The notes: a model not told the origin generated them from the sequence alone. Shown: positions 1 to 5,975, counted from the stretch's first letter. The stretch: DNA of 7,638 nt from Candidatus Thorarchaeota archaeon (GCA_030642465.1 DAOWNS010000079.1:1-7638), one strand, 5' to 3'. Numbers and translations are program-made.

Positions 1-39
1 GGAAGGTCGAAAACGCATAAAAGGCTAGCAGAAGAATGA
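1..39 (+). CDS. 3' end of an upstream gene (partial, product unknown)
   Basis: The first frame is open from base 1 to a TGA at 37-39 and would give a short basic and acidic tail of 12 residues. It lies 24 bases before the ABC permease start. A second frame, closing with TAG at 26-28, would also end in a basic tail, so the true frame cannot be decided. ABC-2 permeases commonly sit just downstream of an ABC ATPase or a second permease, so one of those is the natural guess. That is inference from context only. Confidence 0.3.
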   Translation, partial: GRSKTHKRLAEE

Positions 40-63
40 ACCCTACTGAAGGAGTGACATTTA

Positions 64-1221
64 TTGTCATCAGCGGGAACGAAGAAGAACACGAAACTAT
101 GGCGCATATGGTCCATGTTTCTTAAGGAAATCAGGCTCATACGGAATGATCGGTATGCCCTGCTTCTCATCTTCGTGCTTCCCGCAATGATCATGGGCAC
201 GATGTGGCTAGCGCTTGAACAGAGAAACTTAGCTCCTCCTGCTAACTCCGAAGGCAAGAACGATGATGCCTTGATAATCGGTCTCGTGGACGATGATCCC
301 ACCCACACTTATCCAGACCAAGACCTCTCGGAAAACTTCACGTGGTATCTGCAGAATAGTCCTGACTTCATTATCATATTGTATGACACGGAAGAGGAGG
401 CCCTATTGGCGCTCTATCGGGACACAGTAGACGCCTATGCAGTCATTCCTTACGGCTTCGAGGGCAATATTACCAACAATATTCCATCGTTTGTTGAGGT
501 TCATATAAGCAGCACAGACTTTGATAGTCAAATGGCAGTGTTCTCCGCGTTTAATGATGTAGTTGTCCAGTTCCGGAATGATCATGGCTGGATTAGCCAC
601 GAAGTGCGCATGAATCAGGTCAGAGAGTGGGAGCCAACAGGCAACTACTTTGCAGCGACCTTTGGAGTATTCCTCCTAGTTTTCAGCATCTTTATCGCAA
701 CATCAGCTACTGCGGCGCAGGCGATTGTTGGCGATGTTCCACTTAGCAGAATGCTCCTAACACCAGCCACAAAGATGGAAGCAATCATCGCAAAAGTCAT
801 TGGCTACTTCGTCGTCGGCATGATTCAAGCTCAATTCATATTGGTGCTTTGGATGGGGCTTTTCGGGATTGTCCCCAACACAGATTATCTCACACTGAAC
901 ATTGTACTCGCGTTGATGTCATTCTCAGGTTCATCGCTAGGCGTCTTCATATCCACGATTGTTACAACGCGACTTCAAGCGAATCAATCATTCCTATTTC
1001 TGCTATTCAGCTCGTTCATCGTGGGCACGGGCTTCATGGAAGTGGGGGTTATCGATGAATACTGGCCTTTGAACCTAGGCCGAGTAATGATATTCGATAC
1101 TGCATTCAAGGGCGTTAGCATTATGACCTTCAGCACCGAAATTGTAAGGATTCTTGCAGTTTCAATAGGAATGATGATCTTTGCTTGGATGGTCTTTTCG
1201 AAGCGTAAGTCGCTCGCTTGA
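64..1221 (+). CDS. ABC-2 type transporter permease
   Basis: This is probably the membrane subunit of an ABC exporter, acting in the cytoplasmic membrane with an ATPase not in view. The 385-residue protein has a short basic cytoplasmic N-terminus and a first membrane helix at about 31-51. A large extracytoplasmic domain follows (about 52-195) with sequons such as NFT and NIT. A cluster of five or so hydrophobic helices from about 195 to 378 and a basic tail complete it. The order helix, big outer domain, helix bundle matches the ABC-2 family (COG0842-like), as does the segment with TPATKMEAIIAK after the second helix. The start is TTG at 64, chosen because GGAGTGA at 51-57 sits 6 bases before it. 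Substrate is unknown; drug, lipid or polysaccharide export are all possible. The close spacing to the upstream tail suggests an operon. The family call is firm; any specific substrate is not. Confidence 0.85.
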   Translation: MSSAGTKKNTKLWRIWSMFLKEIRLIRNDRYALLLIFVLPAMIMGTMWLALEQRNLAPPANSEGKNDDALIIGLVDDDPTHTYPDQDLSENFTWYLQNSPDFIIILYDTEEEALLALYRDTVDAYAVIPYGFEGNITNNIPSFVEVHISSTDFDSQMAVFSAFNDVVVQFRNDHGWISHEVRMNQVREWEPTGNYFAATFGVFLLVFSIFIATSATAAQAIVGDVPLSRMLLTPATKMEAIIAKVIGYFVVGMIQAQFILVLWMGLFGIVPNTDYLTLNIVLALMSFSGSSLGVFISTIVTTRLQANQSFLFLLFSSFIVGTGFMEVGVIDEYWPLNLGRVMIFDTAFKGVSIMTFSTEIVRILAVSIGMMIFAWMVFSKRKSLA

Positions 1222-1255
1222 TACTCACGGAATCACTCTAATTCCACTCAGCTAT

Positions 1256-1266
1256 GGATAATATCC
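1256..1266 (+). promoter_or_regulatory. Candidate TATA element for the dodecin-like gene
   Basis: GGATAATATCC is AT-rich in its core and is a perfect 5+1+5 palindrome. Its centre is 54 bases before the dodecin ATG. Archaeal transcription normally begins about 26 bases after the TATA box, which would leave a leader of about 28 bases carrying the GGAGG at 1303-1307. The assignment rests on position and composition only. The palindrome could alternatively be a regulator site. Confidence 0.35.
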
Positions 1267-1314
1267 TTAAGCCAATCGAGCTATCAATGCTTCAATCCAT
1301 TTGGAGGCAATAAA

Positions 1315-1518
1315 ATGACAGTTGTTAAAATAATCGAGTTGCTCGGAGAGAGCGAAAAGAGCTGGGAAGACGCAGCGAAGAGTGCTTTGGATCAAGCTGC
1401 CAAGACTCTGCGCGGTATCGTGGGTTTGGATGTTGTTCATTTCACATGCAAGGTCGTGGACAATAAGATTGTGAAATACAGAGCGAATGTCAAGTGCGCA
1501 TTCAAGTATGAGAACTAG
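1315..1518 (+). CDS. Dodecin-like small protein lacking the flavin-contact residues
   Basis: The product is 67 residues, the usual size of dodecins, which form hollow dodecamers storing riboflavin or FMN. The family signature is clear: GESEKSWEDA at 11-20, the helix with ALDQAAKTLRGI at about 24-35, then two strands ending VKCAF at 59-63. By hand alignment, the tryptophan that stacks on the flavin in known dodecins falls at Gly37 (VGLDVV), and the glutamine contacting the flavin falls at Arg56 (YRANV). Both key residues are therefore replaced. The fold is probably kept but classical flavin storage is doubtful, and another ligand or no ligand is possible. The ATG at 1315 is preceded by GGAGG at 1303-1307, spacing 7. 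The gene appears to stand alone, with its own TATA-like element and a hairpin terminator downstream. Family call is strong; loss of flavin binding is inference. Confidence 0.88.
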   Translation: MTVVKIIELLGESEKSWEDAAKSALDQAAKTLRGIVGLDVVHFTCKVVDNKIVKYRANVKCAFKYEN

Positions 1519-1574
1519 GATTCCGCAGATACTGAACAAGTAGCTTTCCAATAGCGGCACGTTCAAAATCCACG

Positions 1575-1615
1575 GGAGTAGGACTAGCTTGCCTAGTCTT
1601 CTCCATTTTTATTTT
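1575..1615 (+). terminator. Hairpin terminator after the dodecin-like gene
   Basis: Bases 1575-1587 and 1593-1604 form a stem of about 12 pairs around a 5-base loop (CTTGC). It has one bulged T at 1579 and one G-T pair. ATTTTTATTTT follows immediately at 1605-1615. This is a good terminator for plus-strand transcription. Read from the minus strand, the same hairpin lies about 40 bases past the stop of the CPBP gene and is followed only by a weaker T4 run, so it may partly serve both convergent genes. The rest of 1519-1644 shows nothing else recognisable. Confidence 0.7.
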
Positions 1616-1644
1616 CCCAAATTGTCCCACTACATGAGCTGCTA

Positions 1645-2451
1645 TCAGAATCCCATGCTGGTTAGGATCACAACTGCAGCGTTGTTAAAGCCATGAGCAA
1701 CTGTGGGAGCGAGGATTGAGTATTTCCTTTTCTGTGCAAGGTATCCTAAGAAAACGCCCAGCATGAATCTAACGGGAAGCCCAATGAGGTCTAGATGAAC
1801 TGCTGCGAAGATGAAGGACGTTATGACCAATGCCCAAAATCGATAGTTCTTGTTCTTTGGTCTAAAGTATATCTCCATCCTGCGTTGAAGGAACCCTCTG
1901 AATATTAGCTCCTCAGTGAATCCAATGACCACAAACATCACGCCAATCCAGGCCAGCAATTCTATTGGGTCTGACGCGAGAAACATGTTGCCGGCACCAT
2001 CGTCAGGGATTCCAAATGTTGTATTGATTACGTATGTGACGATGAAGTTCAGTGCAAACATAACAATGCCAACGAGAAGCCCCCACAACACGTCAATAAC
2101 TGGGGACTCTGACTTAATCCCTATATCTGCTAGGGGCATACCTCTTCTCCTTACATCGAAAAGAGGCGGGCCGATGAAACCTATCGATGCGATACTTAGT
2201 ATCAAGAAAGCCCAGGGAGCGAAGTCAATCGCCAAGGTGACGTAGTTAATTGTGATAAGCCCTACTGCAACTAAGAAGATTGTCAGTACGAACGTGATTG
2301 CCATCACTAGACCGAAACCTGCCCCTGTAAGAAGCAGAACCCGAAAGAGCCTATTCCCATCTACCTCTCGTTCAACTAGGGCCCCAGGTACGAACAAATC
2401 AATACCTTGGTACTCATCCATCTCGTAGATATCGGGATCCGTGATAGCCAA
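1645..2451 (-). CDS. CPBP family intramembrane glutamic-type protease (CAAX protease/bacteriocin-processing family)
   Basis: The 268-residue membrane protein carries the three signature motifs of the CPBP (Abi/CAAX prenyl protease) family. These are EELIFR at 180-185, FAAVH ending in His219, and HGFNN at 253-257. The glutamates and histidines are the expected catalytic or water-binding residues, so the enzyme looks intact. About 30 acidic N-terminal residues face the cytoplasm, followed by hydrophobic helices at about 38-66, 70-95, 118-142, 164-178, 205-220, 226-240 and 250-266. Known members process prenylated proteins or peptides or act in immunity; the substrate here is unknown. The start is TTG at 2451-2449: a stop lies five codons upstream and GAGGT at 2463-2459 sits 7 bases before it. 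The gene lies 84 bases downstream of the single Roadblock gene on the same strand but has its own TATA-like element, so co-transcription is possible but not required. Confidence 0.88.
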   Translation of the reverse strand: MAITDPDIYEMDEYQGIDLFVPGALVEREVDGNRLFRVLLLTGAGFGLVMAITFVLTIFLVAVGLITINYVTLAIDFAPWAFLILSIASIGFIGPPLFDVRRRGMPLADIGIKSESPVIDVLWGLLVGIVMFALNFIVTYVINTTFGIPDDGAGNMFLASDPIELLAWIGVMFVVIGFTEELIFRGFLQRRMEIYFRPKNKNYRFWALVITSFIFAAVHLDLIGLPVRFMLGVFLGYLAQKRKYSILAPTVAHGFNNAAVVILTSMGF

Positions 2452-2486
2452 GCGTATGACCTCTCAAGTGGCTGCTTTCGAGCAGG

Positions 2487-2497
2487 GATAAATATTC
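2487..2497 (-). promoter_or_regulatory. Candidate TATA element for the CPBP protease gene
   Basis: On the minus strand this reads AATATTTATCC. A transcript starting about 25 bases downstream would begin near 2466, just before the GAGGT at 2463-2459 and the TTG start at 2451. Support is compositional and positional only. An inverted repeat AGTCA-TCTG-TGACT lies next to it at 2505-2518. Confidence 0.4.
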
Positions 2498-2535
2498 GGA
2501 TGTGAGTCATCTGTGACTTGCCGGACTGTTGCAGT

Positions 2536-2928
2536 TTAGAGAAGCGGCGCAATCTTTTCACTTGCTGTTCTAGCGGCATACACCAAAAGCCCGGTCTTTA
2601 CATTCTTCGAAGCAGCAAGTACTAGAATGGCTTTCTCACCTGCGCTCCTCATGATGATCAAACCCTTCTCATTGGTCATCAGCACTTCTTCTAAGGTCCC
2701 TTGTTCCATCCTCTCAGCCGCTAAGTCTGCAACTCCCAGAATCGATGCCGCCATAGCCGCAATCTCGGCTTCCTCCAAGCTAGCCGGCAGTGCCGATGCG
2801 ATGGGTAAACCCTCTTTCGATAGGAGTATCGCTGCCTTGATTCCTGCAGCGGTCGTTGTGGCCTCTTCCATAATCTCCTTGATTTTTCCTTGAATCTGTT
2901 CGAAGTCCATATCGAACATGGTGGCCAC
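2536..2928 (-). CDS. Roadblock/LC7 domain protein (single domain)
   Basis: The protein is about 130 residues and is essentially one Roadblock/LC7 domain. It has an N-terminal amphipathic helix (FEQIQGKIKEIMEEA), the strand-turn-strand with LLSKEGLPIASALP, a long Ala-rich helix (EEAEIAAMAASILG), and closing strands with GLIIMRS and AILVLAA. Such proteins dimerise and bind or regulate small GTPases (MglB and dynein light chain relatives) and are numerous in Asgard archaea. The frame stays open to an ATG at 3000, but residues from there do not resemble the family and would overlie two TATA-like elements. I therefore prefer GTG at 2928, with AGGGA at 2940-2936 and spacing 7; ATG at 2919 is the other choice. 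No Ras-like GTPase is adjacent, so its partner is not in the window. Confidence 0.85.
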   Translation of the reverse strand: MATMFDMDFEQIQGKIKEIMEEATTTAAGIKAAILLSKEGLPIASALPASLEEAEIAAMAASILGVADLAAERMEQGTLEEVLMTNEKGLIIMRSAGEKAILVLAASKNVKTGLLVYAARTASEKIAPLL

Positions 2929-2961
2929 GCTCACATCCCTAAATCTAAGTATGAAATCACC

Positions 2962-2984
2962 GTATTTATGGGCCATTAATAAAT
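2962..2984 (-). promoter_or_regulatory. Candidate promoter of the single Roadblock gene (two TATA-like elements)
   Basis: Read on the minus strand, ATTTATTAAT (2984-2975) and CATAAATAC (2970-2962) are both TATA-like. The first predicts a transcript start near 2954 and the second near 2940. Both are downstream of the far ATG at 3000 and upstream of GTG 2928. This is the main reason for shortening the coding region. Only one of the two need be real. Confidence 0.4.
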
Positions 2985-3174
2985 CTATCACGGGGAGCAT
3001 CCTCGGATGGATTCAGAGGAATCTTTACCCGCGGATTGTAGTTCCAGAACTTTCAATGCAAGTTCGAACGGATCATTATGCGATCGCAGAACTCAACATA
3101 TCCCTCAGCGCCTGCACAAGTTCATTCCGCTCGGGATATGTGCACGCAAGTTCACTGTTCTATTGGCCCTGCAG

Positions 3175-3181
3175 GATATAG
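3175..3181 (+). promoter_or_regulatory. Candidate TATA element for the DUF99 gene
   Basis: GATATAG lies about 40-50 bases before the two possible DUF99 starts. It predicts transcription starting near 3203, giving a very short leader. That would suit either a nearly leaderless start at ATG 3214 or ATG 3226 with GGGG at 3218-3221. The rest of 3001-3174 shows no recognised RNA gene or clear promoter. Confidence 0.3.
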
Positions 3182-3213
3182 AAACATGCAAATGAAAACA
3201 ACGTGTATCACAA

Positions 3214-3882
3214 ATGTGGGGCAAGATGAACCAAGTACACAGAATCGAACCACTCGATTCCCCCGGGGATACGTCCTCTTGGAAGAGGGGGGCGCGCGTG
3301 CTGGGTGTTGCTGAGAGCTTCAAGAAGACCGACAAGAAGGGGGTGGTTGCAGGGATTGTGATGCGTGGCGACATCAGAATCGATGGAACTGGAGTATGCC
3401 GTCCAACCGTTGGCGGGACCGACTCGACTGACGAGCTCATCTCGATGTATCATCGCCTTCGCCGGAGCGACATACGTGCCTGGATGCTGGGCGGCAGCGC
3501 CATATCATGGTTCAACATCATAGACCTCGTTTCATTACATGAGAACACAGGTGTGCCCATTGCCTGTGTGACCTACCACTCATCAGAAGGCATTGAGAAA
3601 TACATCCGTGAATACTTTCCGTCTGACTGGAGGGAGCGCCTTGCCGTGTTGGAGCGAGCTGGAGAGCGGACTCTTGTCCCGTTGAAAAGCGGCTATTCGA
3701 TTTTTATCAATAGTATCGGAATGAGCTTGGAAAAGGCTCACCGACTTGTGGACCTCTTCACACTGGATGGGCGAGTACCAGAGCCCATTCGAGTTGCTCG
3801 GCTTCTCGCGGCTACCTTGCGACAGGATTTGTATAGTGAGGATCCTAAAGACACAGCTGAGTTTCAGCTGCTACCTGACTAG
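3214..3882 (+). CDS. DUF99 family protein (endonuclease dU / UPF0215, endonuclease V-like fold)
   Basis: The 222-residue protein matches the archaeal DUF99 family along its whole length. Blocks seen in order are RVLGVAESF (28-36), GIVMRGDIRIDG (47-58), TVGGTDST (65-72), GGSAISWFNIID (93-104) and GRVPEPIRVARLLA (186-199). The family is related to endonuclease V and has been described as an endonuclease acting on deaminated bases. Conserved acidic residues such as Asp53, Asp58 and Asp70 are candidates for metal binding, which is inference. The start is uncertain: ATG 3214 has no Shine-Dalgarno, while in-frame ATG 3226 has GGGG 4 bases before it. The conserved part begins near residue 25, so neither choice affects the fold. 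It is divergent from the single Roadblock gene and convergent with the BMP gene, and has no repair gene beside it. Its 3' end carries two inverted repeats. Confidence 0.9.
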   Translation: MWGKMNQVHRIEPLDSPGDTSSWKRGARVLGVAESFKKTDKKGVVAGIVMRGDIRIDGTGVCRPTVGGTDSTDELISMYHRLRRSDIRAWMLGGSAISWFNIIDLVSLHENTGVPIACVTYHSSEGIEKYIREYFPSDWRERLAVLERAGERTLVPLKSGYSIFINSIGMSLEKAHRLVDLFTLDGRVPEPIRVARLLAATLRQDLYSEDPKDTAEFQLLPD

Positions 3883-3910
3883 GCATCCAGTCAGGATTCA
3901 TGACTAGTCA
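3854..3910 (+). repeat. Tandem inverted repeats at the end of the DUF99 gene
   Basis: Three short palindromic units follow each other. CAGCTGA/TCAGCTG (3854-3860 and 3864-3870, loop GTT) lies within the coding end. CCTGACT/AGTCAGG (3874-3880 and 3889-3895, loop of 8) spans the stop codon. TGACTAGTCA (3901-3910) is a perfect 10-base palindrome. No T-run follows directly, so they are not a standard intrinsic terminator. They may stabilise or end the DUF99 transcript, or be chance. Confidence 0.5.
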
Positions 3911-3925
3911 CCAAGTAGACGGATG

Positions 3926-3955
3926 AAAAAAGGAGTTGAGGGGGCATATGCCCCC
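3926..3955 (-). terminator. Hairpin terminator after the BMP-family gene
   Basis: GGGGGCATATGCCCCC at 3940-3955 is a perfect 16-base palindrome, giving a six-pair GC-rich stem with loop ATAT. On the minus strand it lies about 20 bases past the BMP stop codon. It is followed after a short spacer by six T (plus-strand A run 3926-3931). That is a good minus-strand terminator. On the plus strand there is no T-run after it. Confidence 0.65.
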
Positions 3956-3976
3956 AAATTGAAACCTATGAGAATT

Positions 3977-5080
3977 CTATGGAAAAGTGATTGTTCCATT
4001 GATTATGGCAGCTTGATAATCCTTGGTGGTGTTTACCCACTCTCCCATAATGTACGTGTTGCTGAACTCAAAATCCGTGACGTTAACATACGCCGTTTCT
4101 AGACCGTAGTGTGAGGTGTCTAAACCGTAATGGAAGTGGGTTCCTCCTGCAAACTCATCCCACAGGGTCATATTGATGAAATCGTAGATTACGAAGTCGC
4201 TTCTCGACAGGATGCTTGTGGCTATCCAGGATCGACCAAAGGCGATTTCTGGATTGGGTAGTCCGAGGTAGTCCAGATTCATGTCTGCCGCAATCACGAG
4301 CGGCATCCTGTCCTCGTAGAACAGGGTGTTGTTGGCGGCTTCCATCCCAAGGCGTACGCCTCGCATGCTGGCTCTTACAGGAGTGAAGAGTATGCTTGCA
4401 TCGTATGCAAGAAACGCACTGGTGACAAGGATATTTGCCGTCACACTGTCATTGGAGCTATGGATAGTCCAGGTACCGATGAGTGAAACGTTAAGATCAA
4501 ACGTCGAATTGGCAACATCCACACCCATGAGGAAACCATCGACCATAGCGTCTATATGAGGGTCGTCGTCGAATGCTTGAACTATCCCAATGTTCTTCCT
4601 ATCTTCATCTTCAGCGGCGAGAAACGCAGCCAGAACGCCTCCGAGAAAGGCTGCCTCTTCAATAGCGAATGTCGCTGATACTATGTTGTCAGCATCAGAT
4701 TGACCGCCTACGAGAGCAAACCTCTGGTTCGGAAAATCATCAGCCACATCTTCCAGTGTAGAAACCAATCCTCCGCCTAGAACTATGATGAGTTCATAAC
4801 GCCCCGTTGTGGCATATCCCATCAATAAGATACGCGCTTCAGCAGGTGTTTCTGGAAACTCATCAGGTATTTGAATATCCAATGCGATATCGTGTGCAAT
4901 TTCACGCATGCCTTCCCATGCTTGATCTGTCACGCTCAAATCTCCTCTACCAGGAGCTAGACCGACTAATACAACACTGTTTGGTTCAAAGGGATTTGAA
5001 ATCAAGAGGATTCCGCCTACCGTTCCAAACACGATTATTACGATTACCAAAGATGTTAGAAGGCTCACTCTTGAGCTCAT
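3977..5080 (-). CDS. BMP/PnrA-like solute-binding protein with N-terminal membrane anchor
   Basis: The 367-residue protein resembles the BMP family (basic membrane protein/PnrA; nucleoside-binding components of ABC importers). A hydrophobic helix at about 7-28 anchors it. There is no lipobox cysteine, so it is membrane-tethered or signal-anchored, not a lipoprotein. Family-like segments are YELIIVLGGGL with VADDFPNQRFALV (95-124), NIVSATFAIEEAAFLGGVLAAFLA (132-155), NIGIVQAFDDDPHIDAMVDGFLMGV (163-187) and the AADMNLDYLG region (264-273). The ligand-site motif usually reading like DxxFN near the N-terminus is SVTDQAW here, so ligand choice may differ. Eight N-glycosylation sequons all fall between 191 and 361. 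A seven-residue repeat lies at 317-330. The ATG start at 5080 has GGAGGT at 5092-5087, spacing 6. No ABC ATPase or permease is adjacent, so it is an orphan here and may act as a receptor instead of a transporter subunit. Confidence 0.78.
   Translation of the reverse strand: MSSRVSLLTSLVIVIIVFGTVGGILLISNPFEPNSVVLVGLAPGRGDLSVTDQAWEGMREIAHDIALDIQIPDEFPETPAEARILLMGYATTGRYELIIVLGGGLVSTLEDVADDFPNQRFALVGGQSDADNIVSATFAIEEAAFLGGVLAAFLAAEDEDRKNIGIVQAFDDDPHIDAMVDGFLMGVDVANSTFDLNVSLIGTWTIHSSNDSVTANILVTSAFLAYDASILFTPVRASMRGVRLGMEAANNTLFYEDRMPLVIAADMNLDYLGLPNPEIAFGRSWIATSILSRSDFVIYDFINMTLWDEFAGGTHFHYGLDTSHYGLETAYVNVTDFEFSNTYIMGEWVNTTKDYQAAIINGTITFP
4098..4132. repeat. Short direct repeat inside the BMP gene
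   Basis: TCTAGACCGTAGTG at 4098-4111 and TCTAAACCGTAATG at 4119-4132 match at 12 of 14 bases with a 21-base offset. This encodes HYGLETA and HYGLDTS in tandem (residues 324-330 and 317-323). It looks like an in-frame duplication of one seven-residue unit. Confidence 0.6.
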
Positions 5081-5125
5081 ATTGCTACCTCCAAAGGCGT
5101 TGATGAACCACCGCCCGTGGGGTTG

Positions 5126-5133
5126 ATTTAAAC
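5126..5133 (-). promoter_or_regulatory. Candidate TATA element for the BMP-family gene
   Basis: The minus strand reads GTTTAAAT around TTTAAA at 5127-5132. A start of transcription about 26 bases downstream would be near 5103. That leaves a leader just long enough for the GGAGGT at 5092-5087. Support is composition and spacing only. Confidence 0.4.
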
Positions 5134-5203
5134 TTGTTGTTCATTGAAATCCGATTCCGCAGAATGTTGGGCACAGACAGGAATTCAATTTCAAAAACAT
5201 GAG

Positions 5204-5213
5204 CTATTTATAA
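5204..5213 (+). promoter_or_regulatory. Candidate TATA element for the twin-Roadblock gene
   Basis: CTATTTATAA precedes the GTG start by about 50 bases and follows an A-rich stretch (5191-5199) that could serve as a BRE. Transcription would start near 5236, before AGGGAG at 5241-5246. With the opposite element at 5126-5133 it makes 5081-5258 a compact divergent promoter region. Nothing else is recognisable there. Confidence 0.45.
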
Positions 5214-5258
5214 CAGAGATGTGTATGGGCGGAGTAGTGAAGGGAGCTGCTTCAAATA

Positions 5259-5975
5259 GTGGCCGCGAATACGTTAGGTGAGGTTGCAAATCTCCTCGAG
5301 GATGCATTGAATATTCATCAGTCAGTGAGACAGGTGGTACTATCCACGCAGGAGGGTGTGGTTGTTGCATCCGTTTCCAAAGCTGAAGACAAGGATCCCC
5401 GATTGCTGGCAACAGTGTCAGCTGCTTTGCAATGGGCCGGTGCCACTACTCTAAGTCATATCGACAGAGGTAGGCCCACAGTTATGTTGCAGTCTACGAA
5501 GATTGATCAGGTTCTAACTGTATTGCAGCCTCAGTATCAATTGACCGTCGTGCTGTCCAGAGGCGATGACATCGATCTTGAAGTAGGTGAAATAATTCCT
5601 GCTTTTCAGTCGATAGCAACACGCATTCAGCTTCTAATGGGCGCAAGCTCTGATTACGGTGGTGAGAGCATACTGGGTAGAATCGTTAAGGCTGTGCCAG
5701 AAGTGAGCCAGGCGATTCTTCTAACCATGGATGGCTTGCCGCTTGGAGCAGTTGGATTTGAAAATCACATAGAGGTTGCCGCACTTGCGAGCTCCATGTT
5801 TGCCAATGGTTTGACATTTTCGGACCACACAGACGCTATTATTGTAAGCTCTGAAGTGGTTGACCTCTTGGTGGCTAAAGTGGACGATAAAAGATTGCTG
5901 CTTGTTGCTTGTCACGGTTCTAATTCAGGTGAGTTGTGCCAGCGCGTGAGAGATATCCTGTCATCCTACCCCTAG
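5259..5975 (+). CDS. Tandem Roadblock/LC7 domain protein
   Basis: The 238-residue protein is built from two Roadblock/LC7-type units. The first (about 5-128) has an N-terminal helix, the strand-turn-strand VVLSTQEGVVVASV (26-39), a middle helix around 48-62 and strands at 73-100. The second (about 136-236) repeats the order: helix at 137-146, AILLTMDGLPLGAV (152-165), a helix with VAALASSMFANG (173-184) and strands at 192-218. A fused pair could act as a built-in dimer to bind a small GTPase, as Roadblock pairs do; that role is inferred. The start is GTG 5259. An in-frame TGA at 5238-5240 and no other start codon between leave it as the only choice, although AGGGAG at 5241-5246 is rather far (12 bases). 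The stop overlaps the stop of the convergent regulator gene. The first unit is more diverged than the second. Confidence 0.8.
   Translation: MAANTLGEVANLLEDALNIHQSVRQVVLSTQEGVVVASVSKAEDKDPRLLATVSAALQWAGATTLSHIDRGRPTVMLQSTKIDQVLTVLQPQYQLTVVLSRGDDIDLEVGEIIPAFQSIATRIQLLMGASSDYGGESILGRIVKAVPEVSQAILLTMDGLPLGAVGFENHIEVAALASSMFANGLTFSDHTDAIIVSSEVVDLLVAKVDDKRLLLVACHGSNSGELCQRVRDILSSYP

Noticed and set aside
1229..1245. GGAAT/ATTCC hairpin after the ABC permease
   Set aside because: Five pairs, AT-rich, no T-run; too weak to call a terminator.
1267..1566. 99-codon minus-strand frame
   Set aside because: It is the antisense shadow of the dodecin-like gene and crosses its promoter and ribosome site.
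2505..2518. AGTCA-TCTG-TGACT inverted repeat between the Roadblock and CPBP genes
   Set aside because: Short stem with no T-run on the minus strand; could be an operator but there is no second copy to support it.
3058..3075. tRNA T-loop-like GTTCGAA
   Set aside because: No acceptor stem, anticodon arm or D-arm can be built around it.
3080..3087. GCGATCGC palindrome
   Set aside because: Resembles the cyanobacterial HIP1 repeat, but only one copy was noticed, so it is not an enriched element.
3059..3153. CAAGTTC three times (3059, 3117, 3147)
   Set aside because: Irregular spacing and short unit; not an array, and may simply reflect similar codons.
2918..3453. Several overlapping open frames of 60-110 codons on both strands
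   Set aside because: They overlap the promoter region and the well-supported DUF99 gene, lack ribosome sites, and show no recognisable domain.
1519..5163. GATTCCGCAGA present at 1519-1529 and 5153-5163
   Set aside because: An exact 11-base match is expected several times by chance in a window of this size, and the contexts differ.
5225..5281. 18-codon ATG frame overlapping the twin-Roadblock start
   Set aside because: No ribosome site, no similarity, and it would begin upstream of the predicted transcript start.
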